DNA from: Thermothielavioides terrestris NRRL 8126 | Lineage: Eukaryota > Ascomycota > Sordariomycetes > Sordariales > Chaetomiaceae | Direction: 5' to 3' | Length of the DNA stretch: 64,000 nt | Assembly: GCF_000226115.1 (NCBI RefSeq) | Contig: NC_016458.1 | Location: forward strand, 9,219,501-9,283,500 | In this document: piece by piece, positions 1 to 11,602 of the stretch | Layout: each line of letters opens with the position of its first letter | Position numbering within the stretch: position 1 is the stretch's first letter | Notes under the pieces: generated by a model | What the model was told of the DNA's origin: nothing | Seen by the model: the letters and a program-made list of their open reading frames with translations, nothing else | Database searches by the model: none | Position numbers and translations under genes: made by a program

Positions 1-1521
1 GGGGAACGTGGGCACGAACCGCTTCGTCGTCCCCTCATCATCCACACCACCCCCGCCAGCAGCAGCAGCAGAAGCAGCAACAACACACTGCGTCTGCCCG
101 GTACCCGCCGCGCCGCCGTCGCCGGTGGCGACCAGCACGCTCACGCCGCGGGCAGCCAGGGCCGCGAACAGGTCGCACACGCGCCGCGCATACGCGCGCG
201 GCACGCTGGCCTCGTCGTCGGCGTAGCTGATGCTCAGCACGTGGGGCAGCGCGTCGTCAGGCCGCGCCAGCAGCGCCGTCAGGAACTCGAGGTACGGCTC
301 GTTGTCGTTCGCAGCGCTGCTGTCGCCACCACCACCACTACTGCCGTCGCCACTACTGTCGTCGTCCGAGCCGTCCGAACCGTTTGATCCCGAGCCGACC
401 GGCCGCCCCGTCGCCGGGTCCAGCTTGATCCCCCGCCCGCCCGTGCTGTAGTAGGTCACCTGCGCCGGGTAGCCGAGCGCGAGGGCGTACTGCACGTCCA
501 GGGAGGCTTCGAGGCCGGCGACGGAGGGCGGGGACTGCGGGTTCGTGCCGTTGTTGAGCGGCTCGATGGTGAAGTTGGCTGCCGCGCTGCTGGGGGTGGT
601 GGTGTTGGTGGTGGTGGTGGAGCTCCCCAAGAGGGAGGGGGCGTAGCGACCGAGGAACTCGGCCACGTCCGAGTAGAGCACCCATTGCTCGAGGAAGCCG
701 GCGATGCCGAGGCGGACGGGGCTGGGCGGGGTGGATGGGGGCGTGTAGGTGATGTTGTAGAGCTGCTTGATGCAGTCCGGCACCGTGGCCGCGAGACAGG
801 GGAGGTTGGGGGACGGGTTTTCGTTGCCGGGTACGCCGATGGGGGTGGGAGTCGAGGTTGGACGGCGGGATGTGGAATGACTGGTTGGGGTCGGAGCGTG
901 GCTGGTGGGTTTGGGCTTCGGTCCCGGTCCGGTTCCGTGTCCCGGCTTTGGCTTGGGTTTGGGATGCCTATGGTGACCATGGTGCGGGCCCGGGCGCGGG
1001 GGCATGAAGTTGGTGAGAGGATGCACAAAGTCGATGTAGTCGCGCAGCGCGACTGGGATGGTGTACGATTTGGCCCGCAGCACGGGCGGCGCGTCGCTGC
1101 CGTTGTAGGCGTAGTATGCCAGGTCGGCCTGGAGCATTGACTTGACGGTCTGCGCAGTGGCTTCGAAGCTGAGCAAGCTGCCCTGGTTGTGGACGTCGCG
1201 GATCCCGCTCGATTTCAGCCAGGCGGAAACCGCGCGCGCTGCAGCATCCGCGGGCTGGCGGTGCTGCAGGACTTCACCACGGCTGAGATGCTGTCCGAAT
1301 TCGGGGTGGTCGGGATTCTGCCGCTGGTGCAGCTTGGCCTTCAGCTCTTGGATTCCGGGCTCCTTCAGTGCGACAAACAACGTGATCTTGTCCGAGGGGC
1401 CGGCGTAGCCGCGGAAACTCCAACCTAATGGTGTCCCCTGTACGTCCTCGAGGATGACGGTTGGGGTTGCGTGGACTGAGGCGGAGAGCCCGAGCAGGGC
1501 GACAGGGAGCAAGCACCTCAT
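1..1521 (-). CDS. Secreted sedolisin-family (S53) serine protease, C-terminus cut by window edge
   Basis: Open from ATG at 1521 to the window edge with no stop (507 codons, no intron needed). The N-terminus (MRCLLPVALLGLSASVHA) is a signal peptide. Residues about 20-180 are a pro-kumamolisin activation domain (SFRGYAGPSDKITLFVALKEP; NPDHPEFGQHLSRGEV). A Pro/Lys/His/Thr-rich low-complexity linker follows (about 185-240), then the peptidase domain. GLEASLD carries the family's catalytic Glu and Asp, and SISYADDE and ATGDGG match the conserved strand and oxyanion-Asp region. The visible end, FVPTFP, is the segment that precedes the (A)SCP..TTVGGT block in this family, so the catalytic Ser (GTS.P) lies outside. 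Expected role: acid-active extracellular tripeptidyl-peptidase. A Ser/Gly/Asp-rich insert (about residues 375-405) interrupts the domain. Family call firm; exact specificity not. Confidence 0.9.
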   Translation of the reverse strand, partial: MRCLLPVALLGLSASVHATPTVILEDVQGTPLGWSFRGYAGPSDKITLFVALKEPGIQELKAKLHQRQNPDHPEFGQHLSRGEVLQHRQPADAAARAVSAWLKSSGIRDVHNQGSLLSFEATAQTVKSMLQADLAYYAYNGSDAPPVLRAKSYTIPVALRDYIDFVHPLTNFMPPRPGPHHGHHRHPKPKPKPGHGTGPGPKPKPTSHAPTPTSHSTSRRPTSTPTPIGVPGNENPSPNLPCLAATVPDCIKQLYNITYTPPSTPPSPVRLGIAGFLEQWVLYSDVAEFLGRYAPSLLGSSTTTTNTTTPSSAAANFTIEPLNNGTNPQSPPSVAGLEASLDVQYALALGYPAQVTYYSTGGRGIKLDPATGRPVGSGSNGSDGSDDDSSGDGSSGGGGDSSAANDNEPYLEFLTALLARPDDALPHVLSISYADDEASVPRAYARRVCDLFAALAARGVSVLVATGDGGAAGTGQTQCVVAASAAAAGGGGVDDEGTTKRFVPTFP

Positions 1522-3420
1522 GGCTGGCTATGAAGGCCAGGATCCCGGTTGCCAGCCAGCTCTCTCTCTCTTTCTCTCTCTCAGATGGGCAGTAGTGAAG
1601 ACCCGAGCGGAGTTATATGAGGTTGGCAGGCCTTTCACGACGGGTTGGCGGCGGTTTCCTCCGCTGTCGCATAGCAAGACCCATCCCCGTCCCCAAGCAG
1701 GGCGGACTTGCCCGTCGGCGCAGCGCGACGCCAGCCCTATAGACATGGCGGGGCAAGTCTGTACTCGTGATTTACTTAAACTTGGCGCAATAAGCCAGGA
1801 ATTGACGGACCTTGGATCGCGGTGGGACCTGATCAAGAACAGTCAGCGTGATGTTCTGTGGCCACGTCCGAGCAATATCCCATTCAGCCGGAAACCTGGA
1901 GCCGGCCCAGCCCTGCTCGGCGCCACGCCTGATTGGGCCCCAATGGTTGCAGCGTTCCTGCTTCGATATTGGGTGCGCCCCGCGGGCTCCGTGCTTCTTC
2001 CGGGCAGGCCTTTTCGCGCGCCTGTTGCCACGTTGCACTAGGTCGGTTCTTGTCAAGTCGATGTGGCTGCTTGCATTGCTCCGGGGTATTAACTCCGAAG
2101 TGGGTAGCACCACCCGTCCTGCATGCATGCACGATCGCGGGCGCCTACGGCTCGATGAGCCTTCCGTGGCGCCGTTGGATCCTTCGAGCGCAGAGCCGCA
2201 CCGGCCGCGGTCTATTTCGGGCAGCGGGGCGCATCGTAGGACCTTGATATGGAGGAGGTACAGGGGGTGACAACTTGGTGTACATAATGCATGTAAGCAG
2301 CGCATGACTCGGCGGACCCAGGATCAACAAGATGCTCGACGGGCACCTGGGTACCTATTCTGTCACTTGGGTTTTGGTCACGCGAGCGTCGGACGGAAGT
2401 TGGACAGAATGGAAGTCGGACGGAAAATCGCAACCGTGTAGCCCTTTCGGCTCCTTTTCAGAAGACATCGTTGGTGGGTTTGTGATATTTGTCCCAGTCA
2501 GCTTCAAAAGAGGAAAGCATGGCGGCAGATCAAGACGGACGCATCGGGTTGGCGTGGCATCGGACTGTCGGCGATGAAGTTCGTAGGAACAAACTTAGCA
2601 CTAGACAAAAGTGAATATGACTCTGGTAGCTCGTATCAAATAGATCCAGAGTGAGCGGAACGAGTTGATAAAGCCGAAGTCAGGCAAATTCCTCAGCAAG
2701 CTGCGTGTGCCAGCAGCAATAGATCAGGCTCAGAAGTCCCCTCCATCGCTACTCGGGCAAGGCGCAGCCAATGAGCATTGGCCTGCGTGACTTTTGATCT
2801 TAGCTCAACTGTTTGCGAATTACGTAACGCTTCATTACTCACTTCGAAGAGTATTCCGTGCGACTCAAGTATCTCAGGCGCCAGCAATAACCCTGACTGC
2901 TCTCACCAACTAAGGTACTCTTGTCTGTTCCAGGTCGCCGCCGTCTTTCAGCATGTGCTTGATTAAGTATCTTACGCTTCAGTCAAATTACGCCTTACAG
3001 ATTCTGCTGAACAAGGTAGGAAGAAAAATCGAGGATTTTCACGATTGGTGCAAAGGCTAACACTGAGTTGTGCTGAATCGAACTGTGCGGCCCTTTCTAC
3101 GACAAAGCAATGACGAAATACGCACCCGGCTTGTTCAACACGAGTTGAGTAGCCTTGCGGGAAAAAAACAGCAATCGGTCATTGTTTCATATCATTTTGT
3201 CACTTCTCACAGCGCATTTTTTTGTTTCCAAGTAAGAATCAATTCGCTAATGATTCAGGCCTATCCTGTCCATATCCGGAAAAGCATTCCCCCCATGAGC
3301 GCCAGTTCGCCTGTTCTCACAATTGCCCCCTGCCCTCATCATCCTGGGTATCATGGGTATCATTCGCTTCCCTCCGTTTCCCTGGCGCCCTCTTCCCGCT
3401 CCCCCTCTCTTCCATGCGTA
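1522..3420. other. Intergenic, no supported gene
   Basis: Holds the divergent upstream region of the sedolisin, including a CT-rich tract at 1560-1582 about 40 bases upstream of its ATG. Short open frames on both strands show no recognisable protein. Base composition falls toward AT between 2580 and 3250. Nothing else seen. Confidence 0.5.
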
Positions 3421-4089
3421 TCACCGCTTCCGCTCGCGAGCCGCCCGGATGGACTCTGCCCGCTTTCTGATGCGCTTGCTGAGAGCCAGCAGGGCCCAGA
3501 GGGACAGCTCCCGGAAGAGGCTCCCGGTGCTCCTGGAGAGCTCCTTAGCGGCATCCCCCACAGTCGGCCCGTTGTGTTGTTTGGATGACCTCTCTAGGGG
3601 ATAGGTGGCGGCGTGGGTGGCCGCGGGAATGGAGGAGGTGGGGGTCGAGGTGGTGGTTGTGGTGGTGTTGTAATCGAGAATCGCGCTGAACGTTTTGTTG
3701 CGTCTCGCGTTGAAGGGAGGTGATGATGACGACGATGGTGGTGTTCCTTGCGGGGACCGCCTATCGCCGGAGGAGGAGTTTGTGTGGTCGTCGGGAGTGG
3801 TTGGGGTGGAATAAGTTGATGATGGCGATGGGGTTTTCCGTAGAGAGCCCTCATTCGCCAGGATTTGTGGTTGAGAATGCCGGGAAGAGGCAGAAGATGT
3901 CGGGCGCGGGATCTGGCTCGGTCCGCCAGTTCGGGTGAGTTCCCCGAACCGCTGACCAGGCCGACCCGTGTAGGTGGTGCCGTCAGCGCCTTCGTACGTG
4001 TACGTCTGCGTGTCGGCATCGTACCCCGTCCGCCTCACCCCTTCGGGCAGGCGTTCCCCATCATCATCGACCGGCCACTTGCGGGGCAT
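3421..4089 (-). CDS. Conserved small fungal protein, Ser/Thr/Pro-rich, function unknown
   Basis: Single exon, 222 aa. The N-terminus (about 1-50) is well structured: MPRKWPVDDDGERLPEGV, then RTGYDADTQTYTY and GTTYTGRPGQRFG, a block I recognise as common in ascomycete hypothetical proteins but cannot tie to an activity. The middle (about 60-165) is Ser/Thr/Pro low complexity. The C-terminus (about 175-222) is helical and basic, with SLFRELSLWALLALSKRIRKRAESIRAARERKR-type character and a short hydrophobic stretch, possibly a membrane-associated amphipathic helix. No signal peptide. The start is supported by the conserved N-terminal block and an upstream frame without a closer Met. Real gene likely; function not assigned. 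Confidence 0.7.
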   Translation of the reverse strand: MPRKWPVDDDGERLPEGVRRTGYDADTQTYTYEGADGTTYTGRPGQRFGELTRTGGPSQIPRPTSSASSRHSQPQILANEGSLRKTPSPSSTYSTPTTPDDHTNSSSGDRRSPQGTPPSSSSSPPFNARRNKTFSAILDYNTTTTTTSTPTSSIPAATHAATYPLERSSKQHNGPTVGDAAKELSRSTGSLFRELSLWALLALSKRIRKRAESIRAARERKR

Positions 4090-5089
4090 TGAGAATCGTG
4101 GGTGGAGTGTAAGTGGGGTGGATGGTTGTTGGTGTCGCTTGCAAGGGGTTGCGCCCTCAGAATTTGTTTGCGGTAGTCAAAATGAGTTGGCTAAGCCATG
4201 CGATCAAGCTGTGTTTTTTATAGACGAGCAGATATTGCCGTCGGGCGGTTATGAACAACTGGGTTCACTCTATTCGGAGAGGGTTGTTGCTGTTCATCCA
4301 GTGCGTTCGAGGAGTCAGCCAACATGTCCTCCCTCCAGTGCCGTCCGCTGGGGCAATGCTCGGCGTAGGCAGCCTCCCTTTCGTGTCAATAACTCGTCCA
4401 ATATCCAGTGAATTTACGTCAACACAGGCTGCAAACGTTGAGAGCACCACATCTAGACAGGTAAGTACCATAGTGTACCTGTGAAATTAACCCTGCATTG
4501 TTTGCCACACCAAGAAGAAGACTACACAGGAATTACTCAGGACAAGCCGCCAATGTTGCCACAGATGGCCCGGTTTAGGAGCAGGTTGGCAGTGTCTGCG
4601 ATATTAGCTCTCTGCTGAAGCAGCTTTAGGAAAGTGAGACATGCGCAGACCGAACGTTGCAAGCGGGCTGTGCTCTGGACGATTGGGTTGGACTCTGCCT
4701 GATACTGAGCCCTGCCCGGCCAACTCAATTGAGGGACAACAATATGGCCACAGGGACCGGCGGGCAGGCGATCATCCAGAACTTACTTGACATCGGAACC
4801 AGCGAATACTGACAGGGCAATCATCACGCGGTTCCCGTCGTTCCGCTAGGCATCTAAACACGAGAAATAGGAAAACTTCAGTGCAATGCATCCCATTGAC
4901 AGCGACTTTGATGCTTAGGTACAGCGACTTTGGTGATTATCTACTTACTGCCGGTGATGACCGTCGACTCTTGGTCTAGACAACGCAAAGGGGTATCCTC
5001 TCGGCACAAAACCCATTTACTTCAACCTCTCGATTCAGAACCCCTGAAATTATCCACCCAAACCATCCTTCATCTGGCCAGATACCATC
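4090..5089. other. Intergenic, no supported gene
   Basis: About 1 kb between two minus-strand genes. It contains the 5' flank of the small conserved protein and the 3' flank of the GPI-type protein. Only short frames without similarity that I recognise. Confidence 0.5.
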
Positions 5090-6202
5090 TCAAATCTGCA
5101 GCAGCGGCAGGAGGACCAGGGCAAAGGCGAGCGGGCTGACTGCCACCGAGCCAGCCCCCGCCGTGACCAATGTTTGTGTAGAGGTCGCATTGAAAATCTG
5201 GTCGAAATGAGGTCAGTCGGTCAGTTATTCTCGGAAGTCTGCAAAAGACACGTAATCGAGCAGGGAAGCAACGTACCGGCGGTCTGAGAGACGTCGAAGA
5301 TGGCGAAGGAGGCGCGGTAATGGTGCCCGGCGTTGAGGAGGTCTCCGATGGCCCGGCAAGCGTTGACAAAGTTGAGGAGCTGCAGTCGCCGCCGTTCACG
5401 GTCACCGTGACTGTTGCTGACCCCAGGTTGATGGTGGAGAATATTGTTGTTGTTGCCCACGAGGTAACGGTCGAGGCCGGGCACTGCGAGCTGGTTGTGG
5501 ACAGGGAATGGCTGTTGGATATCGACTCGCTCGGTGATGCGCTCGGTGACCCGCTTGTTGACCCCCACGTGGGCGCCGATGTTGGGGATTCAGGTGTGGA
5601 GGGCGAGGAGCTGGTCTCGCCTGAAGACGTCGGCGAGCTTGTCGCCGTGGATGAAGACGAAGCTGGCTGCGGAACGCCGCACTCTTCCAAACTTTGGCCC
5701 TTCGCAACGGTTAACGGGACGGTTTATTGCCGAGCTCTGGGCTTGCTTGCTTGCTGCTTACGTTCTCACAGCACCACACCCTCCCACCGAATTCTTGCCA
5801 GGCGCAGTAGTACCCATTGTCGCAGGCGCCTGTATGATGCCAGCGTCAGCTTCCCGTCTTCGATCATGATACCCCCTAGGCCCAACGGCTCGCCGACTTA
5901 CGGCCGGATCCATTTTCGCAACAGGTCTGGTTCAGGTCGACTTTGTTGTAGCAAAACAGCGACAGGTTGGTAGAGGCTTGACACGAGATCCAATTCGGCC
6001 CGCAAGCGTTCTCGCACGTCGTCCCGCTGCCGCACGAACCGAACTCTGGGTGGTAGCCCGGCGGCGGCGACTGGCGGCGGTAGACATCGTTGGCCGCCAA
6101 GTTGCCTGCAGGCGCGTTCCACCTGACGAATTCGTATTCCTGCGCTGACCCCAAGGCCAGAAGCAGCTGCAGCGCCGCAATCGAGATTCGGTGTTGGCGC
6201 AT
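5090..6202 (-). CDS. Secreted Cys-rich protein with predicted GPI-anchor signal
   Basis: Four-exon model: 6202-5902, 5829-5762, 5699-5277, 5197-5090, giving 299 aa with every junction GT-AG and in phase. MRQHRISIAALQLLLALGSAQ is a signal peptide. Residues about 40-130 are a Cys-rich module (GSCGSGTTCENACG, ISCQ, FCYNK, QTCCENGSG, ACDNGYYC, VWCCENG, EECG) of a kind frequent in fungal wall proteins. Residues about 130-265 are Ser/Thr/Pro-rich stalk, likely heavily O-mannosylated. The last exon encodes a small-residue stretch followed by SVAVSPLAFALVLLPLLQI, a classical GPI-attachment tail. Splicing the last intron is what reveals the tail; reading through would stop without it. Likely plasma-membrane/wall-anchored protein; ligand or activity unknown. 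Confidence 0.75.
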
Positions 6203-7027
6203 TTTGCTCTGCACGATTTGGAAGTTGCAGAGGTCAACCAGACACGTGCAAAAGAAAAAAAGAGCGGAATGAAGAGTTGGGTCAGGAACAGGAAGGAGCT
6301 TCAAGAAAGATTGGATGGAGCTAGCTGCAGTTGCTTAAGATCTGGAACGGTGCCAGCTTGACCGGAATCGTTGATTCGGTCTTCACTCAGGTACGAAGGT
6401 GCCTGACTTAATGCCTGCGTCCGTGGCGTGCTCTGATGGGCTGAAAGGGCTTTGACACGGCAAGCCACGGACCTCTCCCCGCGCCGCTGCTCGAGCCAAC
6501 CACATCGTCAACGAAAACATGTTGATGAGCTCTGAGCTGTCCGCTGCCCGGAGACCGGGGCGGTGAGAGGTTGGCGATGGCCCCGCTGGTACGAGGAGGT
6601 TGGGCTCGCTGCCGATCAGGCAATGCCGCCCCAAGCCACCGACCGCGATTATTGCCTGGCGGCCCAATCACTGCACTGGCCGCATGCAATTCGTCCAACT
6701 ATCACCACCCGAGCCCTGTCTTCAGCTTCGTCATGGTGCGTCCTGCCCGACATGCGGGATTGGGCTGCAGGTGACAGTTCGCCATGCTCAACCATTCGCC
6801 GTTTCCTTTTCTCCCACCGTGCTGTCGGTGCGCTGCGTGTTTAATGTCTACACCCTGCCGCTAACCTGCCCCGATCTCGCAAAGTCAAAAAAGACCATCA
6901 GTTTTCGATTCCGCATGTGCCTCGACCTTTAGTTGCTTCCTTTACACGTTCAACAACTGCCGTTCCCGATTTCTGCTGGCGAGCCTCAAGGTAACAGAAC
7001 CGCGCTCTTGGAGTGCGCTCAGTCAGG
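6203..7027. other. Divergent promoter region
   Basis: About 0.8 kb between the divergently transcribed GPI-type protein (minus) and the seven-pass membrane protein (plus). It should hold both promoters. No gene or repeat recognised. Confidence 0.5.
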
Positions 7028-8755
7028 ATGGGGTACTTCGTGGGCGTGACGAGCACCGGCTTCGTCGGCACGGGCGAAATGAGCGCCGTGACGTCGTACA
7101 TGCCCTGCCACATCTTCGGCGACCAGATGCTCATCGGCGCCGGCATCCGCATCGGCTTCTACCTGTTGTACGCTGCCGCCATCGTAGCGGTGCTCTTCGG
7201 CGTGGACAAGCAGTTCCGGCTCTGGCACGGCGCTTGGGGCATTCTCGCCCTGTCGCTCTTCGTCACCATGTTCCTCAACCTGGTGGCCTTCAACCTCATC
7301 ATCATCGACTACGCCGTCCTGATACAGCTGGTCCTCTGGTACCCCGTCTACTTCATCTTCACCGTGCTGTTCCGCCAAGCGCTCGTTGTCGACAGCAAGA
7401 GCCACCCCATGGCGGACGCTGAGTACCGAAGACGACTGCAGCGGCTCCGACAGGCTGCCGTGACCGAGCTCGACGTGAAAAGGGCGCGCGCTTACTCCGA
7501 CGTACTCAAGGCATTTGCGCTGCACGCGGCGGCAGAGGAGGCGGAGCGCGACCACGACGCAGCGCAGGCGGCTCTGAGCGCGGCAGTCCAGCACTACGTC
7601 TCGCATTGGCACGAGCAGATCGAGATTCGCGACGGCCAGCAGAGCGAGGAGGCGATTGTTGACGGAGGAGCCGTGACGACCGTCTACAACCGCGAGCTCA
7701 TCGAGGAAATCGCGGCCGCACCAACCAGAGCGGATATCGACAAGCTGCGCGACCTCTACGTCGCCGCCTTGATCCACTCGCGGCAGTCCGTCGCCGAGGC
7801 GCGCGCCACAGAGCACGAGGTCGCACTCATCGCGTCCGAGGAACTGCGGATCAAGCGCGGCGCGCGGCCCCCCAAGCAATCGCTGTTCCACTTCCTCGTG
7901 ACGACCAGCTACAAGGACCAGCTGACGGCGGCCCTCGGCCTGCTGATCTGGTCAGCTTGGATGTTCGGCACCGCAGCCCTCAACTGGCCGCTTCTGCACA
8001 ACGGGAACAAGCCCGGCGGAGAGTGCGACAACGTGCCGACCGTCTACTTCGTCTTCGCCCCGAAGAAGCCGTTCGCCGATGCGGGCTTCACCACCTTCTT
8101 GAGGGTCTGGACCGTCGGGGTCTGCATCGTGGCCGTCGTCACAACCGCGTTGGCGCTGTTTCTTCTCACCGTCATCATCTTCGGCCCTGCCGCGGTGGGC
8201 TTGGGATCGGGTCGGCGGCAGCGGCGGCGGGGCAAGGGTTCAGTCGAAGCTGGGCAGGGCGACCACCACATCAGCGATCTGCGCGCCTCGGCGGGCTACT
8301 CACGCAAGGCTCGCGGGCAGCACGCGCAGGAGATCCTCGAGTGCCTGCACCACAGCGAGCCGAGGTCCATCCAGCACCGCTATCGCAGCCGGACGACGGC
8401 GCCGGCCCGGTTCAGCCTCTGGAACGTGCCCTGGGCGGTCCTCTTGGCCGTGCTGCTCGTCATCACGATCGTGTGCGCAGAGCTGACCGTCACGAGGCAG
8501 GGGCCGAACAACAACGTCCCGCTCGACTTCGCCCGGCCGCCGCTGCACGAGACAGCCGAGATCCTGGCCTGCCTCATTGGCTTGTACTCGTTGGTGCTGA
8601 CTCTCTTGAGTGTGTTGGGTGCGTTTTTGGCTGCGTTTTTGCGCATCCGCCGGCGCAAGAACCGGGGACACGGCGAGCAGCGGCCCCCTGAGCATCATCA
8701 GACGGAGGAAATAGGCGATGCTGGGAAGTCGGAGGAGCCTGGCTTGGCTTATTGA
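7028..8755 (+). CDS. Multi-pass membrane protein, function unknown
   Basis: Single exon, 575 aa from the ATG at 7028 (context cagg-ATG-g); an earlier in-frame GTG is not a start. I count about seven hydrophobic segments: three near the N-terminus (about 42-59, 69-92, 97-115), one near 310, one long one near 365-390, one near 470-492 and one near 530-550. Between TM3 and TM4 lies a roughly 190-residue soluble region rich in Ala/Glu/Arg that is probably helical or coiled-coil (AAEEAERDHDAAQAALSAAV). Basic linkers (QRRRGKGS) and a polar C-terminus follow. The topology resembles uncharacterised fungal plasma-membrane or endomembrane proteins; no transporter signature or catalytic motif is visible. 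Confidence 0.75.
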   Translation: MGYFVGVTSTGFVGTGEMSAVTSYMPCHIFGDQMLIGAGIRIGFYLLYAAAIVAVLFGVDKQFRLWHGAWGILALSLFVTMFLNLVAFNLIIIDYAVLIQLVLWYPVYFIFTVLFRQALVVDSKSHPMADAEYRRRLQRLRQAAVTELDVKRARAYSDVLKAFALHAAAEEAERDHDAAQAALSAAVQHYVSHWHEQIEIRDGQQSEEAIVDGGAVTTVYNRELIEEIAAAPTRADIDKLRDLYVAALIHSRQSVAEARATEHEVALIASEELRIKRGARPPKQSLFHFLVTTSYKDQLTAALGLLIWSAWMFGTAALNWPLLHNGNKPGGECDNVPTVYFVFAPKKPFADAGFTTFLRVWTVGVCIVAVVTTALALFLLTVIIFGPAAVGLGSGRRQRRRGKGSVEAGQGDHHISDLRASAGYSRKARGQHAQEILECLHHSEPRSIQHRYRSRTTAPARFSLWNVPWAVLLAVLLVITIVCAELTVTRQGPNNNVPLDFARPPLHETAEILACLIGLYSLVLTLLSVLGAFLAAFLRIRRRKNRGHGEQRPPEHHQTEEIGDAGKSEEPGLAY

Positions 8756-8947
8756 TGGTGATACTGATTCGCCGGATTGCACTGGAAATGAGGTGGTAAC
8801 AAGGTGTAAATCATTCGCAACTTGCATCAACCTGTTGTCACATATGATTCAATTTCCGTCATGCAACAAAACATCATCCTAGCTAAATGCCTAAGTGGCC
8901 GCGCTTTGTTCTACTACTCCTCTCTTCTGGTTAAATCTCATCCAAAC

Positions 8948-9918
8948 ATGGCCAGGATGGGTCAAAAATGCTGTCGTCTCTTTGGATCCCGGCCATCCCA
9001 AGCACAGCCGGCGCCCTTGCTGAAACTGCCGATCGAAATTATCTTTTTTATTGCGGCCCAGCTCTCGTCATCCCCTGAATCGGTTGTGGTGCTCTCCCTC
9101 GTCTGTAGAGATCTCCACTCCGCACTCGCAAAAGACGCTGCCAGAGTACAGGCGCAATGCAGGGGTGATATTCTTACCCTACTCGAAAAGGATCTTGGCG
9201 ACCGGTTTGTCTACTGCTCCATCTGTTGCCGACTCCATGTCTTCTCATCGTCGTGGGAACCAACCAAGAAAATACACACCGGATACCGATATGCGAGGTG
9301 TACGTCTTTTAATCCGAACCCCGGTAACTCTCCGTATAACCTGTACGTTCTCACCCGTCGTCCGTCAATCTGAAGCCGCCCACTCAGCTCTAACCTTTCT
9401 CCAACGTACCTCCAAGATCTTTTCTCCTTGGGCGTCTCGTGATGAACCGCCACTTCTACGGCGCGCCCAAAGGCCTTCCCTTAGACGCACTCACCAAGCC
9501 GTCGTGGGCACGCAGCTGGCCAGGCGGGCCCATGTGGTACCAAACCCCTTCTGCGCGGATCACGGGTGACGAGCTCTTCCTGCGGGTGACGCACACGCTG
9601 GAGGGCGGCGCCGCCACTCTCCGAGACGCAATCGACGAGGGCAGATACTGCATCTGCCTCCATGTTCGCACAGACCAGGTGGACAGGACGTGGAGGCACC
9701 GCGAGTCGCTCGCGAGCATACCGGAGTTGTCAAATCCAGAGCCGATGGAGCCAGGCCGGGAGGCTGAGACCGGGAGCTCAGTGCTGTTCCGGGCTTGTCG
9801 CGACAGGCCCGGATCCTGCGCCTGGTGCCTGACCGACTGGACTACGACGGTCGAGCGGGCCGAGGTTCGCGAGGTGTTTCTCTCTTCGACGACGAAGAAT
9901 GGGGTAATTATGCATTGA
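8948..9918 (+). CDS. F-box-like protein of the fungal MNRHFYG family
   Basis: Two exons, 8948-9342 and 9417-9918, 298 aa. The 74-nt intron (GTACGT donor, GCTCTAAC branch site at 9387-9394, CCAAG acceptor) joins two different frames and restores the family-like sequence GNSPYNL-SFLLGRLVMNRHFYG. Residues about 22-55 (LLKLPIEIIFFIAAQL, then VVVLSLVCRDLHSAL) are an F-box-like helix set. YCSICCRLH and MNRHFYGAPKGLPL are hallmarks of a lineage-expanded fungal family. F-box proteins usually recruit substrates to SCF ubiquitin ligases, but substrates in this family are unknown. ATG at 8948 has a good context (aaac-ATG-g); 8957 and 8861 are alternatives. Without the intron the gene would look frameshifted, so it should not be called a pseudogene. 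Confidence 0.75.
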
Positions 9919-11602
9919 CGCCCCCGATCGAAGCCTGACAGGGCGGATGAAGGATGCTAGCTAATCTGGGCACGCAGGTACATGTTGGGCCTCCTCTCGA
10001 CGGTTGGAGAGTGACAATCACCGCCTATCACCAGCTCGGGGCCTTCCGTGACATGCATGATGCAAAGTGGGAAGCTCTGACACGCAGAAGTAAGCTAGTA
10101 AGGCCTGCCGGCAGTGCATTACAGCCGTGGCGAGACATGGTTGTGCATCCTCCTGGCGTGGTGATGGAGAGATGGGAGAGTTGAAGACGAGGAAGTCGGT
10201 GGTTTTTCCACCAACCATTGACACTGGTACACACATAATTCAGCCAACCATGCGCACGATGGGAGCATCGTCTGGTTGGATAAGCTGCTTCAACACACGC
10301 AAAAGGTCATTAAAATCTGGTCGGGTTGACCTGGGCAATGTACTCGCGACTCTAGTACCAATTCTCAGTTTATCTCGGAACAAAGTGAGGGCAACTGGCA
10401 TCTGGCAAGTGTGCAATTCTGTGATGTCTGTTCCCGGTCGGCAATCAGGCCTTCGCCTCAGAGCGGCTTGACCGGCGTTTCGAGTTGTCTATATGCACGT
10501 AAGGTCTCGCTGTGCACCCCGGGGGTCATTCTCTAAGTTTCTTCTCTCTGGTGTGCTGTGTGCCAGATCCAGAAGCATCACGGAGCAGTTCAGAACTATC
10601 CGCGTGGGCGTGTTGCGAGGGCTTATTCAGAAATTTTGACAATAATTCGCACCACGCTGGCCAGCAGGGTGCGCAACTCCAAGCTATTGTCATGGCTATT
10701 GTGCTGGTGTGAATACCAAACCAGCCTATTGTTGCTATTGTTCTTCGAGTTGAATAGCATCCCAGGAAGCGGACCCACTCCCATTCAGGCAGCGAGCCTG
10801 TGTATACTTCCTCTCAACTTCCGCCTTCACACTTCTTCCTCTCAACCTCCCCCCTCCCACTTCTTCCATCCGAGAACCAGAACACAGAACCCCAATTCGA
10901 AGATCCGCCGAGTTCAGCAAGTCATTTTCCTTGCTCATTTGGCAAATCTCCCATCCGCGGCGCTCTTTGCCGTCCTCTCATCTCGCTGTTGCCTCTTCGA
11001 GTCAACTGTCTGCAAACCGGTCCAAACCCCCACAATCTCTGAACCGTTCTTTCCCTCGCGCTTTTCCCACCACCGCTCTTTTGTCCTCGCCTGCCTGTCT
11101 GAGCCGGAACCTGGGCCCGTCCGCGACGGCAATTGCCAGCAATCGAGACCTGCAGGTACGTTGAGATCTTGCCATTCTTTGCCCGTCTCCCCGCTCCGTC
11201 ATCCGTCCCTCGTTCTTTTCAGTTTCTTCTCATTCCGCGTCAAGCCGGCGTGGCGCACGCTTGGGTGGTGGCATCTCTTTTCCTTTGCATTTCACCGGCG
11301 ACCCTACATACGCCAATGAGCTCCCCGTTGTCTGTGGATACTTCTGGCCGCGGCCTCTCGATGGGCTGCTCTCCCGGCTTGCCTGCCACCGGGGCTGGCT
11401 CAACTCCTCCATCGGCTCGTAAGGAGTATCGCAGGGTTGGAAACTATCCGCCCCACGGCCACTCATTCTTTGGCGTCGATCTCAGCCATCGAACCCAGTT
11501 GTATTGTGGCTAACAAGCATCTTCTTGAAGCGCAGGTCGTTTCGTCCACAGTTCCGCCGTCGAAGAATTGTCACCTCGCCACTATCCACAACAATCACAA
11601 CC
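9919..11602. other. Intergenic region and probable spliced 5' leader of the helicase gene
   Basis: About 1.7 kb. From about 10800 it becomes pyrimidine-rich, as in fungal promoters and leaders. A plausible 117-nt leader intron lies at 11419-11535: donor GTAAGG, branch GGCTAAC at 11508-11514, acceptor GCGCAG. A second candidate leader intron runs from GTACGT near 11156 to TTTTCAG near 11221. Neither changes the coding frame. No separate gene is supported. Confidence 0.4.

Noticed and set aside
9343..9416. Frameshift in the F-box-like gene
   Set aside because: A canonical 74-nt intron with branch site explains the frame change and restores the conserved sequence.
10558..11319. 253-codon frame upstream of the helicase
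   Set aside because: Pyrimidine-rich leader translates as Ser/Pro/Phe filler; no start context or homology, and probable leader introns lie within.
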